Shown here: positions 11,893-22,789 of the stretch, one piece after another
Numbering within the stretch: position 1 is the stretch's first letter
How the letters are laid out: each line of letters starts with the position of its first letter
NCBI RefSeq assembly: GCF_018294505.1
Contig: NC_057796.1
Span: 270,450,982 to 270,514,981 of the forward strand
Reading direction: 5' to 3'
Source of the DNA: Triticum aestivum
Lineage: Eukaryota > Streptophyta > Magnoliopsida > Poales > Poaceae
Length of the DNA stretch: 64,000 nt
Position numbers and translations under genes: made by a program
Notes under the pieces: model-generated
The model's database searches: none
Told to the model about the DNA's origin: nothing
What the model saw: the letters and a program-made list of their open reading frames with translations, nothing else

Positions 11893-13620
11893 TGTTGGAA
11901 ATGCAGTAATTTCAAAAAAAAAATCCTACGCACACGCAAGATCCATCTAGGTGATGCATAGCAACGAGAGGGGAGAGTGTAGTCCACGTACCCTCATAGA
12001 CCGTAAGCGGAAGCGTTATGACAACGCGGTTGATGTAGTCGTACGTCTTCATGATCCTACCGATCCTAGTACCGAAAGTACGACACCTCCGCGATCTACA
12101 CACGTTCAGCTCAGTGATATCCCACGAACTCTCGATCCAGCTGAGTGTCGAGCGAGAGCTTCGTCAGCACGATGGCGTGATGATGGTGATGACAACGCTA
12201 CCGGCGCAGGGCTTCGCCTAAGCACTACGACGATATGACCGAGGTGGATTATGGTGGAGGGGGGCACTGCACATGGCTAAGACAATGATCAACTTGTGTG
12301 TCTATGGGGTGCCCGCCTCCCCCGTATATAAAGGAGTGGAGGAGGGGGAGGGCCGACCCTCTCTATGGCGCGCCCTAGGGGAGTCCTACTCCCACCGGGA
12401 GTAGGATTCCCCCCTTCCAAGTAGGAGTAGGAGAGGAAGGAAGGAGAGAGGGAGGAAGGAAAGGGGGGCCGGCCCCCCTCCCAATTCGGATTGGGCTTGG
12501 GGGGCGTGTCCCCTCCTAGGCCACCTCCTCCTCTCTCCCACTAAGGCCCAATAAGGCCCGTACACTCCTCGGGGGGTTCCGGTAACCTCCCGGTACTCCG
12601 GTAAATGCCCGAACTCACTCGGAACCATTCTGATGTCCAAACATAGCCATCCAATATATCGATCTTTATGTCTCAACCATTTCGAGACTCCTCGTTATGT
12701 CCGTGATCACATCCGGCACTCCGAACAACCTTCGGTACATCAAAACACATAAACTCATAATACTGATCGTCACAGAACGTTAAGCGTGCGGACCCTGCGG
12801 GTTCGAGAACTATGTAGACATGACCGAGACTCATCTCCGGTCAATAACCAATAGCGGAACATGGATGCTCATATTGGTTCCTACATATTCTATGAAGATC
12901 TTTATCGGTCAAACCGCATAACAACATACGTTGTTCCCTTTGTCATTGGTATGTTACTTGCTCGAGATTCGATCGTCGATATCTCAATACCTAGTTCAAT
13001 CTCGTTACCGACAAGTCTCTTTACTCGTTCCGTAATGCATCATCCTGCAACTAACTAATTAGTCACATTGCTTGCAAGGCTTATAGTGATGTGCATTACC
13101 GAGAGGGCCCAAAGATACCTCTCCGACAATCGGGGTGACAAATCCTAATCTCGATCTATGCCAACTCAACAAACACCATTGGAGACACCTGTAGATCATC
13201 TTTATAATCACCCAGTTATGTTGTGACGTTTGATAGCACACAAAGTGTTCCTCCGGTATTCGGGAGTTGCATAATCTCATAGTCAGAGGAACATGTATAA
13301 GTCATGATGAAAGAAATAGCAATAAAACTAAATGATCATTATGCTAATCTAACGGATGGATCTTGTCCATCACACCATTCTCTAATGATGTGATCCCGTT
13401 GATCAAATGACAACACATGTCTATGGTCAGGAAACTTAACCATCTTTGATTAACGAGCTAGTCTAGTAGAGGCATACTAGGGACACTCTGTTTGTCTATT
13501 ATTCACACATGTACTAAGTTTCCGGTTAATACAATTCTAGCATGAATAATAAACATTTATCATGATATAAGGAAATATAAATAACAACTTTATTATTGCC
13601 TCTAGGGCATATTTCCTTCA
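11893..13620 (-). repeat. 5' LTR of the minus-strand Angela-like element
   Basis: Pairs with 5075-6801. The minus-strand start at 13620 is TGAAGGAAATATGCCCTAGA and the end at 11893 is CAACA. Confidence 0.88.
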
Positions 13621-14135
13621 TCGCCCCTACTACTCCCACCGCTGGCCATGCCATCCCTCTACTCACCCACACCCCTTGTTATTCTGTGGCGACGGCAGCC
13701 TCACACCGGAGCCGAACCAGTGAACGCTCGTACTCCTCTTCGTGTCGGCATCCACTACCACGTCTTCCCCGGCTCCGCGTCGTCCCCTTCCTAGGCCTCG
13801 CCGTCGTCCACCGCCTTGGTGCTCTCGGCGCGGCGTGGTCAATCTGGTCAAGGAACGACTTCCATCGGAAGAGTACTGTACGTGAAGAGGCTGACAGCTG
13901 GGTCCATGGCCGCAGCAAGGAAGTGCCTCCTTATTACACGGAAAATAATGATTCCTCCACTTGACAGCAGGGACCCACTAGACGGGCAACCGTATTTCGT
14001 GAAAAAACATTTCCCCCTGACTGTTGGGACCCACCAGCTACATCTTCCCACGCAAGGAAGTTCCTCCTTGTCCTCCCTGATAGTTGGGACCCACCTGGTC
14101 GAAGCATACGTAGCGTTGTCATTCTAGTCGCGAAC
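13621..14135 (+). repeat. Continuation of the third CACTA tandem unit after the Copia insertion
   Basis: CTACTCACCCACACC..TGTTATT, then the TCCCCTTCCTAGGCCTCGC..GTCCACCGCC block, match 4400-4560. GACAGCTGGGTCCA and GGGACCCACTAG phrases match 4618-4720. No coding potential is supported. Confidence 0.6.
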
Positions 14136-14359
14136 ATGTACGTACATACTGGTCAATCGGTCTGTCTACGGGCTGGAGCGATGAACCGTGGCCGAGTAAG
14201 GAAGGGCATGTGTCATAGTAGAGGCGCGCACGTAGCATGTACACGTGTACAACTAGGGTGCAAGAAAGTAAATACGGCCACGTACGTACATACGAGCGGG
14301 GTCTCGAACGCCTACTCGCGCATATGTACGGCCAGGGCTCGTGTACATGGAGAGGCAGC

Positions 14360-15370
14360 GACGGCGTCCTGTTCATCAGCAGCCAACCGGCTGGATCGAA
14401 ACGGAGAAATTGCGTCGTCGTGTTCATCGGGAGGCAACGGAATGCATCATGTTCATCGGGAGCCAACCGGCTTGGACGGAACAGCCGAACGAAACCAGGC
14501 CTGGCGTACCGCAGAATGGAGGAAACGTCCTTGTGTTCGACCGCCTACGGTCGAAACGGGATCCTGTTCACCGGGAGGGGCGTGGCGTACCGCAAAACGG
14601 AGGAAACAGACTTCTCTTGGACCTCCTACAGTCGAAACGGGGTCCTGTTGATCGGGAGGGATGTGGCGTACCACAAAACAGAGGAAACAGACTTGTGTTG
14701 GAGTGCTACGGTCGAAACGGGGGTCCTGTTCATCGGAAGGGGTGTGGCGTACCGCAAAACGGGACTCCACGGGCTACTGTTCATCTCCACCGTCTACCTC
14801 CTCTAGCCTCCATGGGCTACTGTTCATCACCGTCGACCACCTCCAGCCTCCACCTGTGAATGTTCATCCAGAGGCTCCTATTCATCCAGCCTCCACCGCT
14901 CCTCCACCGGCTACTGTTCAACCAGCCCTCTCCACAGGGTCCTGTTCAAGCACCCCTCCACAGGCTGCTGTTCCTCCAGCCCTCCACCGGCTATTGTTCA
15001 ACCAGCCCTCCACGGGGTTGTCCTGTTCATCCAGCCCTCCACGGGGTCCTGTTCATCCACCCCCAACCGGCTCGATCAGGGTCCTGTTCATCCAGCGGCA
15101 ACGGCCTCTACTACCACGGGGTCCTGTTCATCCAACCCCCACCCGGAACTGTTCATCCAACCCCCCAACAACGCTCACTGTTCATCAAGAGGCAGCAGGT
15201 TTGATCGGCTTCAGTTAGCAGCAGTAGCAAAGGAATCGCTCGATCGGGTTCAGTTAACAGCCAGGAATCAATCGATCGCTCGGGTTCAGTAACGCGTAGC
15301 CTACAGTGCAATCGCTCAGGTTTAGTAGGCAAATGCCTCACTCGGGTTCGGTTAGAGCCCAACACCTCGC
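14360..15370 (+). repeat. CACTA subterminal repeat array (GTTCATC motif, then TCGGGTTCAGT motif)
   Basis: About twenty occurrences of GTTCATC or one-base variants (CTGTTCATCC, ACTGTTCATC, TCCTGTTCATC) lie between 14366 and 15187 at irregular short spacing. They are followed at 15205-15355 by four or five degenerate TCGATCGGGTTCAGTTA-like copies. In CACTA elements such subterminal motifs are binding sites for the element-encoded TNPA-type protein. That role here is inferred from position. Confidence 0.65.
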
Positions 15371-15675
15371 ACCCACGCGTGTATGTGTACGAGAGAAACG
15401 TGCATCGCTCGGCCCCCGACCACCCATCGTAACCGAGAACTCCCCGATATTTTCCTTGCCCTCGCTTCTACCATGGTTTTTTCCGTACGGCCCAAAGAAT
15501 GTCATGCAGCTGCGTCTCCGGCCCGCCCAGGATGAAAAGCCCATTTTCTATCATGATTTTTTCTCATAGAAGTAGGATCCCACCACATCTATGATGATAC
15601 CGGGTTTTGTCACAATTATCGTCATAGAAGTGTCATAAGCATGACAGAAAAAAATTCGTTCGGCCCAAAATGTCC

Positions 15676-15697
15676 CGAATGTGTCTTTTTTGTAGTG
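15676..15697 (+). repeat. CACTA 3' terminal inverted repeat
   Basis: Ends TCTTTTTTGTAGTG; the reverse complement is CACTACAAAAAAGA. The following TGG is the candidate target duplication. Confidence 0.75.
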
Positions 15698-17168
15698 TGG
15701 AGAAGAAGGACATGACATCACCACCACCATCATCATCTTCCCCACCAAAGGAGACTTGAGTAACTGGTATGGGCACTCCCCTTAGCTTTTGCCAAGCTTG
15801 GGGGAGGTGCCCCAATATCGTATCACCATCACTTTCATTACCTTTATCTATCTTAGTTTGATCTTTAGTTATCCTAAGAATTAGTTGAATAAAAGTTTAG
15901 TTCGATCTATTTTCAAGTGCTTGCTGATCTATCTATCTATGTAATTGTATGCGAGATATATAATAAAGAGTAGTTTGAGTTTTGTTTCTTTACTTTTATG
16001 TTTCAATAAAAAGAAAGTGGAATAATGAAAAAGATCATATGCTGATCTTATGGTTACTAATGACATCACATAAGGAAAAGTACAAGTGATAAAATTTGTT
16101 GAAAGTTGACAAACATAGCATTGGTCAATGATGCAATTCATGAAAGAATTAATAAAGGGAGAGAAGATTCACATGCAAATACACTATCTTGGACATCTTT
16201 TATGACTATTAGCCCCCATTAATTATTATATACCAAAATTGTTGACGTTGGACAAGGAAGACAACTAATGATTTATGTTTGTTCATATTCACATAGAAGT
16301 TATATTGTCATAGATCCTTTAACATGTGGTGCTTGCTCAATATCTTTGCTAGCCAACAATTCCACACTAAGTAGAGATACTACTTGTGCATCCAAAAACC
16401 TTTAAACCCAAATCTTATTTTGAGAGTCCACCATACCTACCTATGGATTGAATAACATCCTTCAAGTAAGTTGTCATCGGAGCAATAAGGCAATAAAAAT
16501 TGCTTCTAAATGTGTTTGACCATTCAGTGAAAGATAAAATTGAGCGTTGTACGGACTTGCGATGGCAAAGTAATAAAAGTGACGGACTACATAATAAAGG
16601 TTGCTATCATAAGGGGCAATATAATGTGACATTCTTTTGCGTTATGGGATTTGGCATACAAACCTAAAAGTATTCTTCCCTAGTCCTTTTTTTCTCTTTT
16701 TGCAAGCATCATGTGGTGAGAAAATATCTAGGCACATATATCCAGTTGGATATGAGTGAGCTTGAATTATTATTGTTGACATCACCCTTGAGGTGAATAC
16801 GTTGGGAGGCAAAACTGTAAACCCCTATCTTTCTATGTGTCCGGTTGAAACTTTTTGCTCATGGGTATGTTGTGAGTGTTAGAAATCATAGAAGATTAAA
16901 TTATAGTTGAGTATGTGGACTTGCCAAAAGGCTCCGATACGAGGCCCTTCCTGAAAATATGATGAATTGTAATTGCAAAGTTGACTGAGAACATAGTTTG
17001 TTGGTTTTCAATAGAGTTTATGCTTTTACTTCAATGTTGTGATGAATTGTTACTTGTTCATGAGAAGTTATATGATAAAGTTATGTGATAAAGTTTCATG
17101 TTAAAGTTATTTTATGTTATAATAGTAAGCATGATGCTTCTATGTCTGTATTTTGTTTTTATCGACAC

Positions 17169-17188
17169 CTCTCTCTCTCTCTCTCTCT
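17169..17188 (+). repeat. (CT)10 microsatellite
   Basis: Perfect dinucleotide run inside the Gypsy 3' interior. Confidence 0.95.
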
Positions 17189-17242
17189 AAGCATGTGGAC
17201 ATGTTTTTCGATTTTGGTTTTCGCTTGAGGACAAGCGAGATC

Positions 17243-17257
17243 TAAGCTTGGGGGAGT
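17243..17257 (+). other. Polypurine tract
   Basis: AAGCTTGGGGGAGT immediately precedes the LTR start TGATACGTCC. Confidence 0.75.
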
Positions 17258-18770
17258 TGATACGTCCATTTCGCATCATGATTTCCTACTATTATTTATA
17301 ATGTTTTTATGCATAATAATTCTTTATGAAGTAATTCTAATGCCTTTTCTCTCATAATTTGCAAGGTTTACACAAAGAGGCAGAATGCCGGCAGCTGGAA
17401 TTCTGGGCCTGAAAAAGCTACGTCAAAGTTACCTATTCTGCACATCTCCAAATGAGCTGAAAATTTATGGAGAATTATATTGGAATATAAAAAATACTGG
17501 AGCAAATAAATACCAGAGGGGGCCATCTAGTGAGCATAAGACACCAGGGCGCACCAGGCCCCCCAGGCACGCCCCGGTGGGTTGTGCTCAGCCCAGCCCA
17601 CCTCCGGTGCCCATCTTTTGGTATATAGGTCATTTGACCTATAAAAAATAAGGAGGCGACTTTCGGGATGGAGTGCCATCGTCTCGAGGCGGAACTTGGG
17701 CAGGAGCACTTTTTTTCTTCGGCAAAGCGATTCCGCCGGGGGAACTTCCCTCCCGGAGGGGGAGAGCGAAGCCATCGTCATCACCAACAACCCTCTCATC
17801 TTTTGGGAGGCCAATCTCCATCAACATCTTCAACAGCACCATCTCCTCTCAAAACCTAGTTCATCTCTTGTGTTCAATCTTTGTACCGGAACCTCAGATT
17901 GGTCCTGTGGGTGACTAGTAGTGTTGATTACATCTTGTAGTTGATTACTATATGGTTTATTTGGTGGAAGATTGTATGTTCAGATACATTATGCTATTTA
18001 ATACCCCTCTGATCTTGAGCATGATTATGATTTGTGAGTAGCTACCTTTGTTCTTGAGGTCACGGGAGAAGTCATGTTGCAAGTAATCATGTGAACTTGA
18101 TATGTGTTTGATATTTTGATGATATGTATGTTGTGATTCCCTTAGTGGTGTCATGTGAACGTCGACTACATGACACTTCACCATATTTGGGCCAGGGAAT
18201 GCATTTTGGAGTAGTTATTAGATGATGGGTTGCTAGAGTGACAGAATCTTAAACCCTAGTTTATGCGCTACTTCGTAAGGGAACGATTTGGATCCAAATG
18301 TTTAATGCTATGGTTAGATTTTACCTTAATACTTTTCTCGTAGTTGCGGATGCTTGCGAGGGGGTTAATCATAAGTGGGAGGTTTGTTCAAGTAAAAACA
18401 GCACCCAAGCACCGATCAACCCACATATCAAATTATCAAAGTACCAAACGCGAATCAAACCAACATGATGAAAGTGACTAGATGAAATTCCCGTGTACCC
18501 TCAAGAATGCTTTGCTTATTATAAGAGACCATTTTGGCCTGTCCTTTGCCGCAAAATGATTGGGCTACCTTGCTGCACTTTATTTACCATTATTGTTACT
18601 TGTCCGTTACAAATTATCTTGCTATCAAACTACCTGTTACCGACTATTTCAGTGCTTGCAGAAAATACCTTGCTGAAAACCACTTGTCATTTCCTTCCGC
18701 TCCTCGTTGGGTTCGACAGCCTTACTTATCGAAAGGACTACGATTGATCCCCTATACTTGTGGGTCATCA
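17258..18770 (+). repeat. 3' LTR of the Athila-type Gypsy element
   Basis: A 1513-bp LTR from TGATACGTCCATTTCGCATC to CTATACTTGTGGGTCATCA. It contains the phrase GAATGCCGGCAGCTGGAATT near 17380. Short open frames inside it (for example 17385-17651) are LTR sequence, not genes. Confidence 0.8.
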
Positions 18771-18907
18771 TGCAACACCTCAAGTGTGAACCCTTCGAGG
18801 GTGATTCCTCCAAGGTCACCTTGATGGTTACATCGAGTAGGAATCCATCCAGGGTGATTCCTCAGATTCCCCCTTGATGTTATGGACACACGGATACCTT
18901 GACCTTT
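18771..18907 (+). repeat. Family-H LTR, fragment 1 (left of the second Angela-like element)
   Basis: A 137-bp remnant between two insertions. I assign it to family H from its position, because the sequence resumes as clear family H at 27385. The fragment itself was not alignable by eye. It holds two GGGTGATTCCTC copies (18809 and 18853). Confidence 0.45.
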
Positions 18908-20523
18908 TGAAGGAAATATGCCCTAGAGGCAATAATAAATTTGTCATTTTATATTTCCTTATTTCATGATAAAGGTTTATTATTCATGCTAGAATTGTAT
19001 TGATCGAAAACTTAAATACATGTGTGAATACATAAACAAATACCGAGTCCCTAGTGAGCCTCTACTAGACTACCTCGTTGATCACAGATGGTTAAGGTTT
19101 CCTAACCGTAGACATGAGTTGTCATTTGATAACGGGATCACATCATTAGGAGAATGATGTGATGGGCAAGACACAACCGTTAGCTTAGCATAATGATTGT
19201 CCAGTTTATTGTTATTGCTTCCTTCATGTCAAATACATATTCCTTCGACTATGAGATTATGCAACTCCCATATACCGGAGGAATATCTTGTGTGCTATAA
19301 AACATCACAACGTAACTAGGTGATCATAAAGATGCTCTACATGTATCTCCGAAGGTGTTTGTTGAGTTGGCATAGATCGAGATTAGTATTTGTCACTCCA
19401 AGTATCGGAGAGGTATCTCTAGGCCCTCTCGGTAATACTGATGGACAAAGGGAATTACATATGTTGTCATAACGGTTCGACCGATAAAGATCTCCATACA
19501 ATATGTAGGAGCCAATATGGGCATCCAGGTTCCGCTATTTTTTATTGACCAGAGAGGTGTCTCGGTCATGTCTACATAGTTCTCTTACCCGTAGGGTCCG
19601 CACGCTTAACGTTCGTTGACGATATACTGTTATATGAGTTATGTGTTTTGGTGACCGAATGTTGTTCGGCGTCCCGGATGAGATCACAAACATGACGAGG
19701 AGTCTCGAAATGGTCGAGAGGTAAAGATAGATATATAGGACAGTGGTATTCGGACACCATAAGTGTTTCGGATGGTACCGGGTACTTATCGGGTCACTGG
19801 AAGGGGTTCCGGGCACCCCCGGGAAAAGTTATCGGCCTTATGGGCCAAGAGAGGGAACACACCATCCACAAGGGGCTGGTGCACCCCCCATAGCAGGCCA
19901 GCCTAGGAGGAGAAGGAAATAGGGGAAGGGAAAGGAAAGTGTGGAGTAGGACTCCCCCTTCCTTCCCTCCCCCCCTCTTTCCTTCCCCCTTGTCCAAACA
20001 TGGCAGGGGGCGTGGCCAGGGCAGGAGCCCTAGGGCCGGCCGGCCACCTATGTGGCACGCCAGGCTGCCTCCCCTCCCCTCACACCTATATATATGTGGG
20101 AGGGGGCGCCTAGCACACACCAGATCAATTGTTAGCCGTGTGCGGCGCCCCCCTCCACCATTTACACCCCCGATCATATTTTCGTAGTGCTTAGGCAAAG
20201 CCCTGCGGAGATCACTTCACCATCACCATGACCATGCCGTCATGCTGACGGAACTCATCTGCTACCTCGCCATCTTGCTGGACCAAGAAGGCTGACGACG
20301 TCACCGAGCTGAACGTGTGCTGAACGCGGAGGTGTCGTATGTTCGGTACTAGATCGGTTGGATCGCGAAGAAAGTTCAACTACATCAACCACGTTGTGAA
20401 ACGCTTCTACTTAAGGTCTACCAAGGTACGTAGACACACTCTCCTCTCTCTTTGTTATGCATCTCCTTGATAGATCTTGCGTGTGCATAGAAATGTTTTT
20501 TTTTCATGCAACGTTTCCCATTA
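18908..20523 (+). repeat. 5' LTR of the second Angela-like element
   Basis: 1616 bp. Compared with the 3' copy it lacks a block of about 150 bp after CCCTCTCGGTAATA (near 19435), and it keeps a ~30-bp segment missing from the 3' copy near 25800. Confidence 0.85.
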
Positions 20524-20524
20524 G

Positions 20525-20538
20525 TCGCATCATGAGCC
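20525..20538 (+). other. Primer-binding site, degenerate
   Basis: TCGCATCATGAGCC follows the 5' LTR where TGGTATCAGAGCC is expected. Confidence 0.6.
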
Positions 20539-21778
20539 AGGTCTATGCGTAGATGATATGCACGAGTAGAACACAAAGAATTGTGGGCGGTGATAGTCAT
20601 ACTGCTTACCACCAACGTCTTATTTTGATTCGGCGGTATTGTGGGATGAAGTGGCCCGGACCAACCTTACATGTCCACGCACATGAGACTGGTTCCACCG
20701 ACTGACATGCAACTAGTTTTGCATAAAGGTGGCTGGCGGGTGTCTGTTTCTCTGACTTTAGTTGAATTGAATTTGACTACGGCCGGTCCTTGAAGAAGGT
20801 TAAAACAACAAACTTGGTGAATCGCCGTTGTGGTTTTATGCGTAGGTAAGAATGGTTCTTGCTAGAAACACATAGCAGCCACGTAAAACTTGCAACAACA
20901 AAGTAGAGGATATCTAACTTGCTTGTGATGTGATATGGTCAAGACATGATGTGATATACGTTATTGTATGATATGATCATGTTTTGTAAGATATCAGGCA
21001 ACCGGCAGGAGCCTTATGGTTGTCTCTTTATCGTTGAAATGCAAACGTCATGTAATTGCTTTACTTTATCACTATGATTTAGCAATAGTTGTAGAAGCAA
21101 TAGTTGGCGAGATGACCACGACGCTACAATGGAGATCAAGTGTCGAGCCAGTGATGATGGAGATCATGACGATGCTTTGGAGATGGAGATCAAAAGCACA
21201 AGATGATGATGGCCATATCATGTAACATATTTTGATTGCATGTGATGTTTATATTATTTGCATCTTATTTTGCTTAGAACGACGGTAGCATTATAAGATG
21301 ATCCCTTCACTAAATTTCAAGGTAAAAGTGTTCTCCCCGTGTATGCGCCGTTGCTACAGTTCGTCGTTTCAAGACACCACGTGATGATCGGGTGTGATAG
21401 ACTCTACGTTCACATACAACGGGTGTAAGACGGTTTTGCACATGCAAAATACTTGGGTTAAACTTGACGAGCCTAGCATGTACAGACATGGTCTCAAAAC
21501 ACTGGAGACCGAAAGGTCGAACGTGCGTCATATAGTAGATATGATCAACACAAAGATGTTCACCATTGATGACTACCCCATGTCACGTGATGATCAGACA
21601 TGGGTTAGTTGATTTGGATCACGTATCACTTAGATGACTTGAGGGATGTCTATTTAAGTGGGAGTTCTTTAGTAGTTTGATTAATTGAACTTAATTTATC
21701 ATGAACTTAGTCTTGATAGTTTTGCATATCTATGTTGTAAATCAATAGCTCGCGATATAGCTCCTATATATTTTTGAT

Positions 21779-22704
21779 ATGTTCCTAGAGAAAACTAAGT
21801 TGAAAGATGATAGTAGCAATGAAGCAGACTGGGTCCGTGATCTGAGGATTATCCTCATTGCTGCATAGAAGAATTATGTCCTTGATGCACCGCTAGGTGA
21901 CAAACCTATTGTAGGAGCCGATGCAGATGTTATGAACATTTTGCAAGCTCAATATGATGACTACTTGATAGTTTCGTGCGCCATGCTTTACGGCTTAGAA
22001 CCGGGACTTCAAAAAATGTTTTGAACGCCACGGAGCATATGTGATGTTCCAAGAGCAGAAATTTTGTATTTCACATTCATGCCTGTGTAGAAAGGTATGA
22101 GACCTCTGACAAGTACTTTGCCTACAAGATGGAGGAGAATAGCTCAGCCAGTGAGCATGTACTCAGAATGTCTGGGTACTACAATCGCTTGAATCAAGTG
22201 GGAGTTAATCTTCCAGATAAGATAGTGATTGACAGAGTTCTCTAGTCACTATCACCAAGCTACTAGAACTTCGTGATGAACTATAATATGCAAGGGATGA
22301 GAAAAATGATTCCCAAGCTCTTCACGATGCTGAAATCAGTGAAGGTAGAAATCAAGAAAGAGCATCAAGTTTTGATGGTTAACAAGACCACTAGTTTCAA
22401 GGAAAAGGGCGAGGGAAGGAAAGGGAACTTCAAGAAGAATGGCAAGCAAGTTGCCACTCCCGTGAAGAAGCCCAAAGCTGGACCCAAACCTGAAACTGAG
22501 TGCTTCTACTACAAAGGAAATGGCCACTGGAAGTGGAACTGCCCAAAATACTTGGCGTATAAGAAGGACGGCAAAGTGAACAAAGGTATATTTGATATAC
22601 ATGTATTGATGTGTATTTTACTAGTGTTCGAAGTAACCCCTGGGTATTTGATACTAGTTCAGTTGCTAAGATTAGTGACTCGAAACAGGAGTTGCAGAGA
22701 CTAG
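21779..22704 (+). pseudogene. Copia gag remnant with defective zinc knuckle
   Basis: The ATG at 21779 gives MFLEKTKLKDDSSNEADWVRD and then an in-frame TAG in ILIAA. Later fragments restore RYETSDKYFAYKMEENSS (near 22100) and a lysine-rich linker. The zinc knuckle near 22499-22545 reads CFYYKGNGHWKWNCP: the second Cys of CxxC is Tyr, whereas the first Angela-like copy keeps CFYC. A knuckle missing a metal ligand should not fold normally. The coding capacity is lost in any case. Confidence 0.82.
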
Positions 22705-22789
22705 TTAAAATCGAGGTGACGATGTGTGTTGGAAATGATTCCAAGGTTGATATGATCACCATCGCATACTCCCTCTACCTTCGGGATTA

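Larger units (their letters stand above)
5075..13620 (-). mobile_element. Angela/BARE-like Copia retrotransposon, complete but decayed
   Basis: Two near-identical LTRs of about 1.73 kb (5075-6801 and 11893-13620) flank an interior of about 5.1 kb that reads gag, integrase, reverse transcriptase, RNase H on the minus strand, the Copia order. LTR ends are TG...CA; on the minus strand the start is TGAAGGAAATATGCCCTAGA, typical of the Angela/WIS/BARE group. A tRNA-Met-type primer site and a polypurine tract sit at the expected junctions. Flanking pentamers CTGCC and TCGCC match only at 3 of 5 positions, so the target duplication has decayed or was imperfect. Many frameshifts make it non-autonomous now. 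Confidence 0.9.
1..15697 (+). mobile_element. CACTA (En/Spm) DNA transposon, 3' portion, carrying a nested Copia element
   Basis: The right end at 15697 reads, on the minus strand, CACTACAAAAAAGACACATT, a CACTA terminal inverted repeat. Immediately inside it are long subterminal repeats, and a TNP2-type transposase lies at 136-1644 on the plus strand. The GC-rich ~0.7-kb units at 3290-5074 continue at 13621 after the Angela-like insertion, so both sides belong to one body. The left terminus is outside the window. TGG at 15698-15700 is the candidate 3-bp target duplication, but its partner cannot be seen. That transposase and terminus belong to the same copy is inference. Confidence 0.62.
15698..18770 (+). 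mobile_element. 3' end of an Athila-type Gypsy retrotransposon (internal 3' region plus 3' LTR)
   Basis: The sequence changes abruptly at the CACTA terminus. From 15698 it is the 3' untranslated interior of a Gypsy element, including GCCAAGCTTGGGGGAGGTGC near 15790, and it leads into a polypurine tract and a full LTR at 17258-18770. No gag or pol remains; that part would lie left of the CACTA insertion. Such AAGCTTGGGGGAG-rich 3' regions are typical of the Sabrina/Athila group in wheat; the family name is by recognition only. TGCAA after 18770 would be its target duplication. Confidence 0.75.

Noticed and set aside
14136..15218. Overlapping frames of 105-189 residues
   Set aside because: They read through the GTTCATC subterminal array in several phases, giving repetitive peptides with no family resemblance.
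19794..20198. Frames in the Angela-like LTRs (also 26651-27047, 5555-5821 and 12386-12676)
   Set aside because: They are the same LTR segment read in each copy and lie in a known non-coding region.
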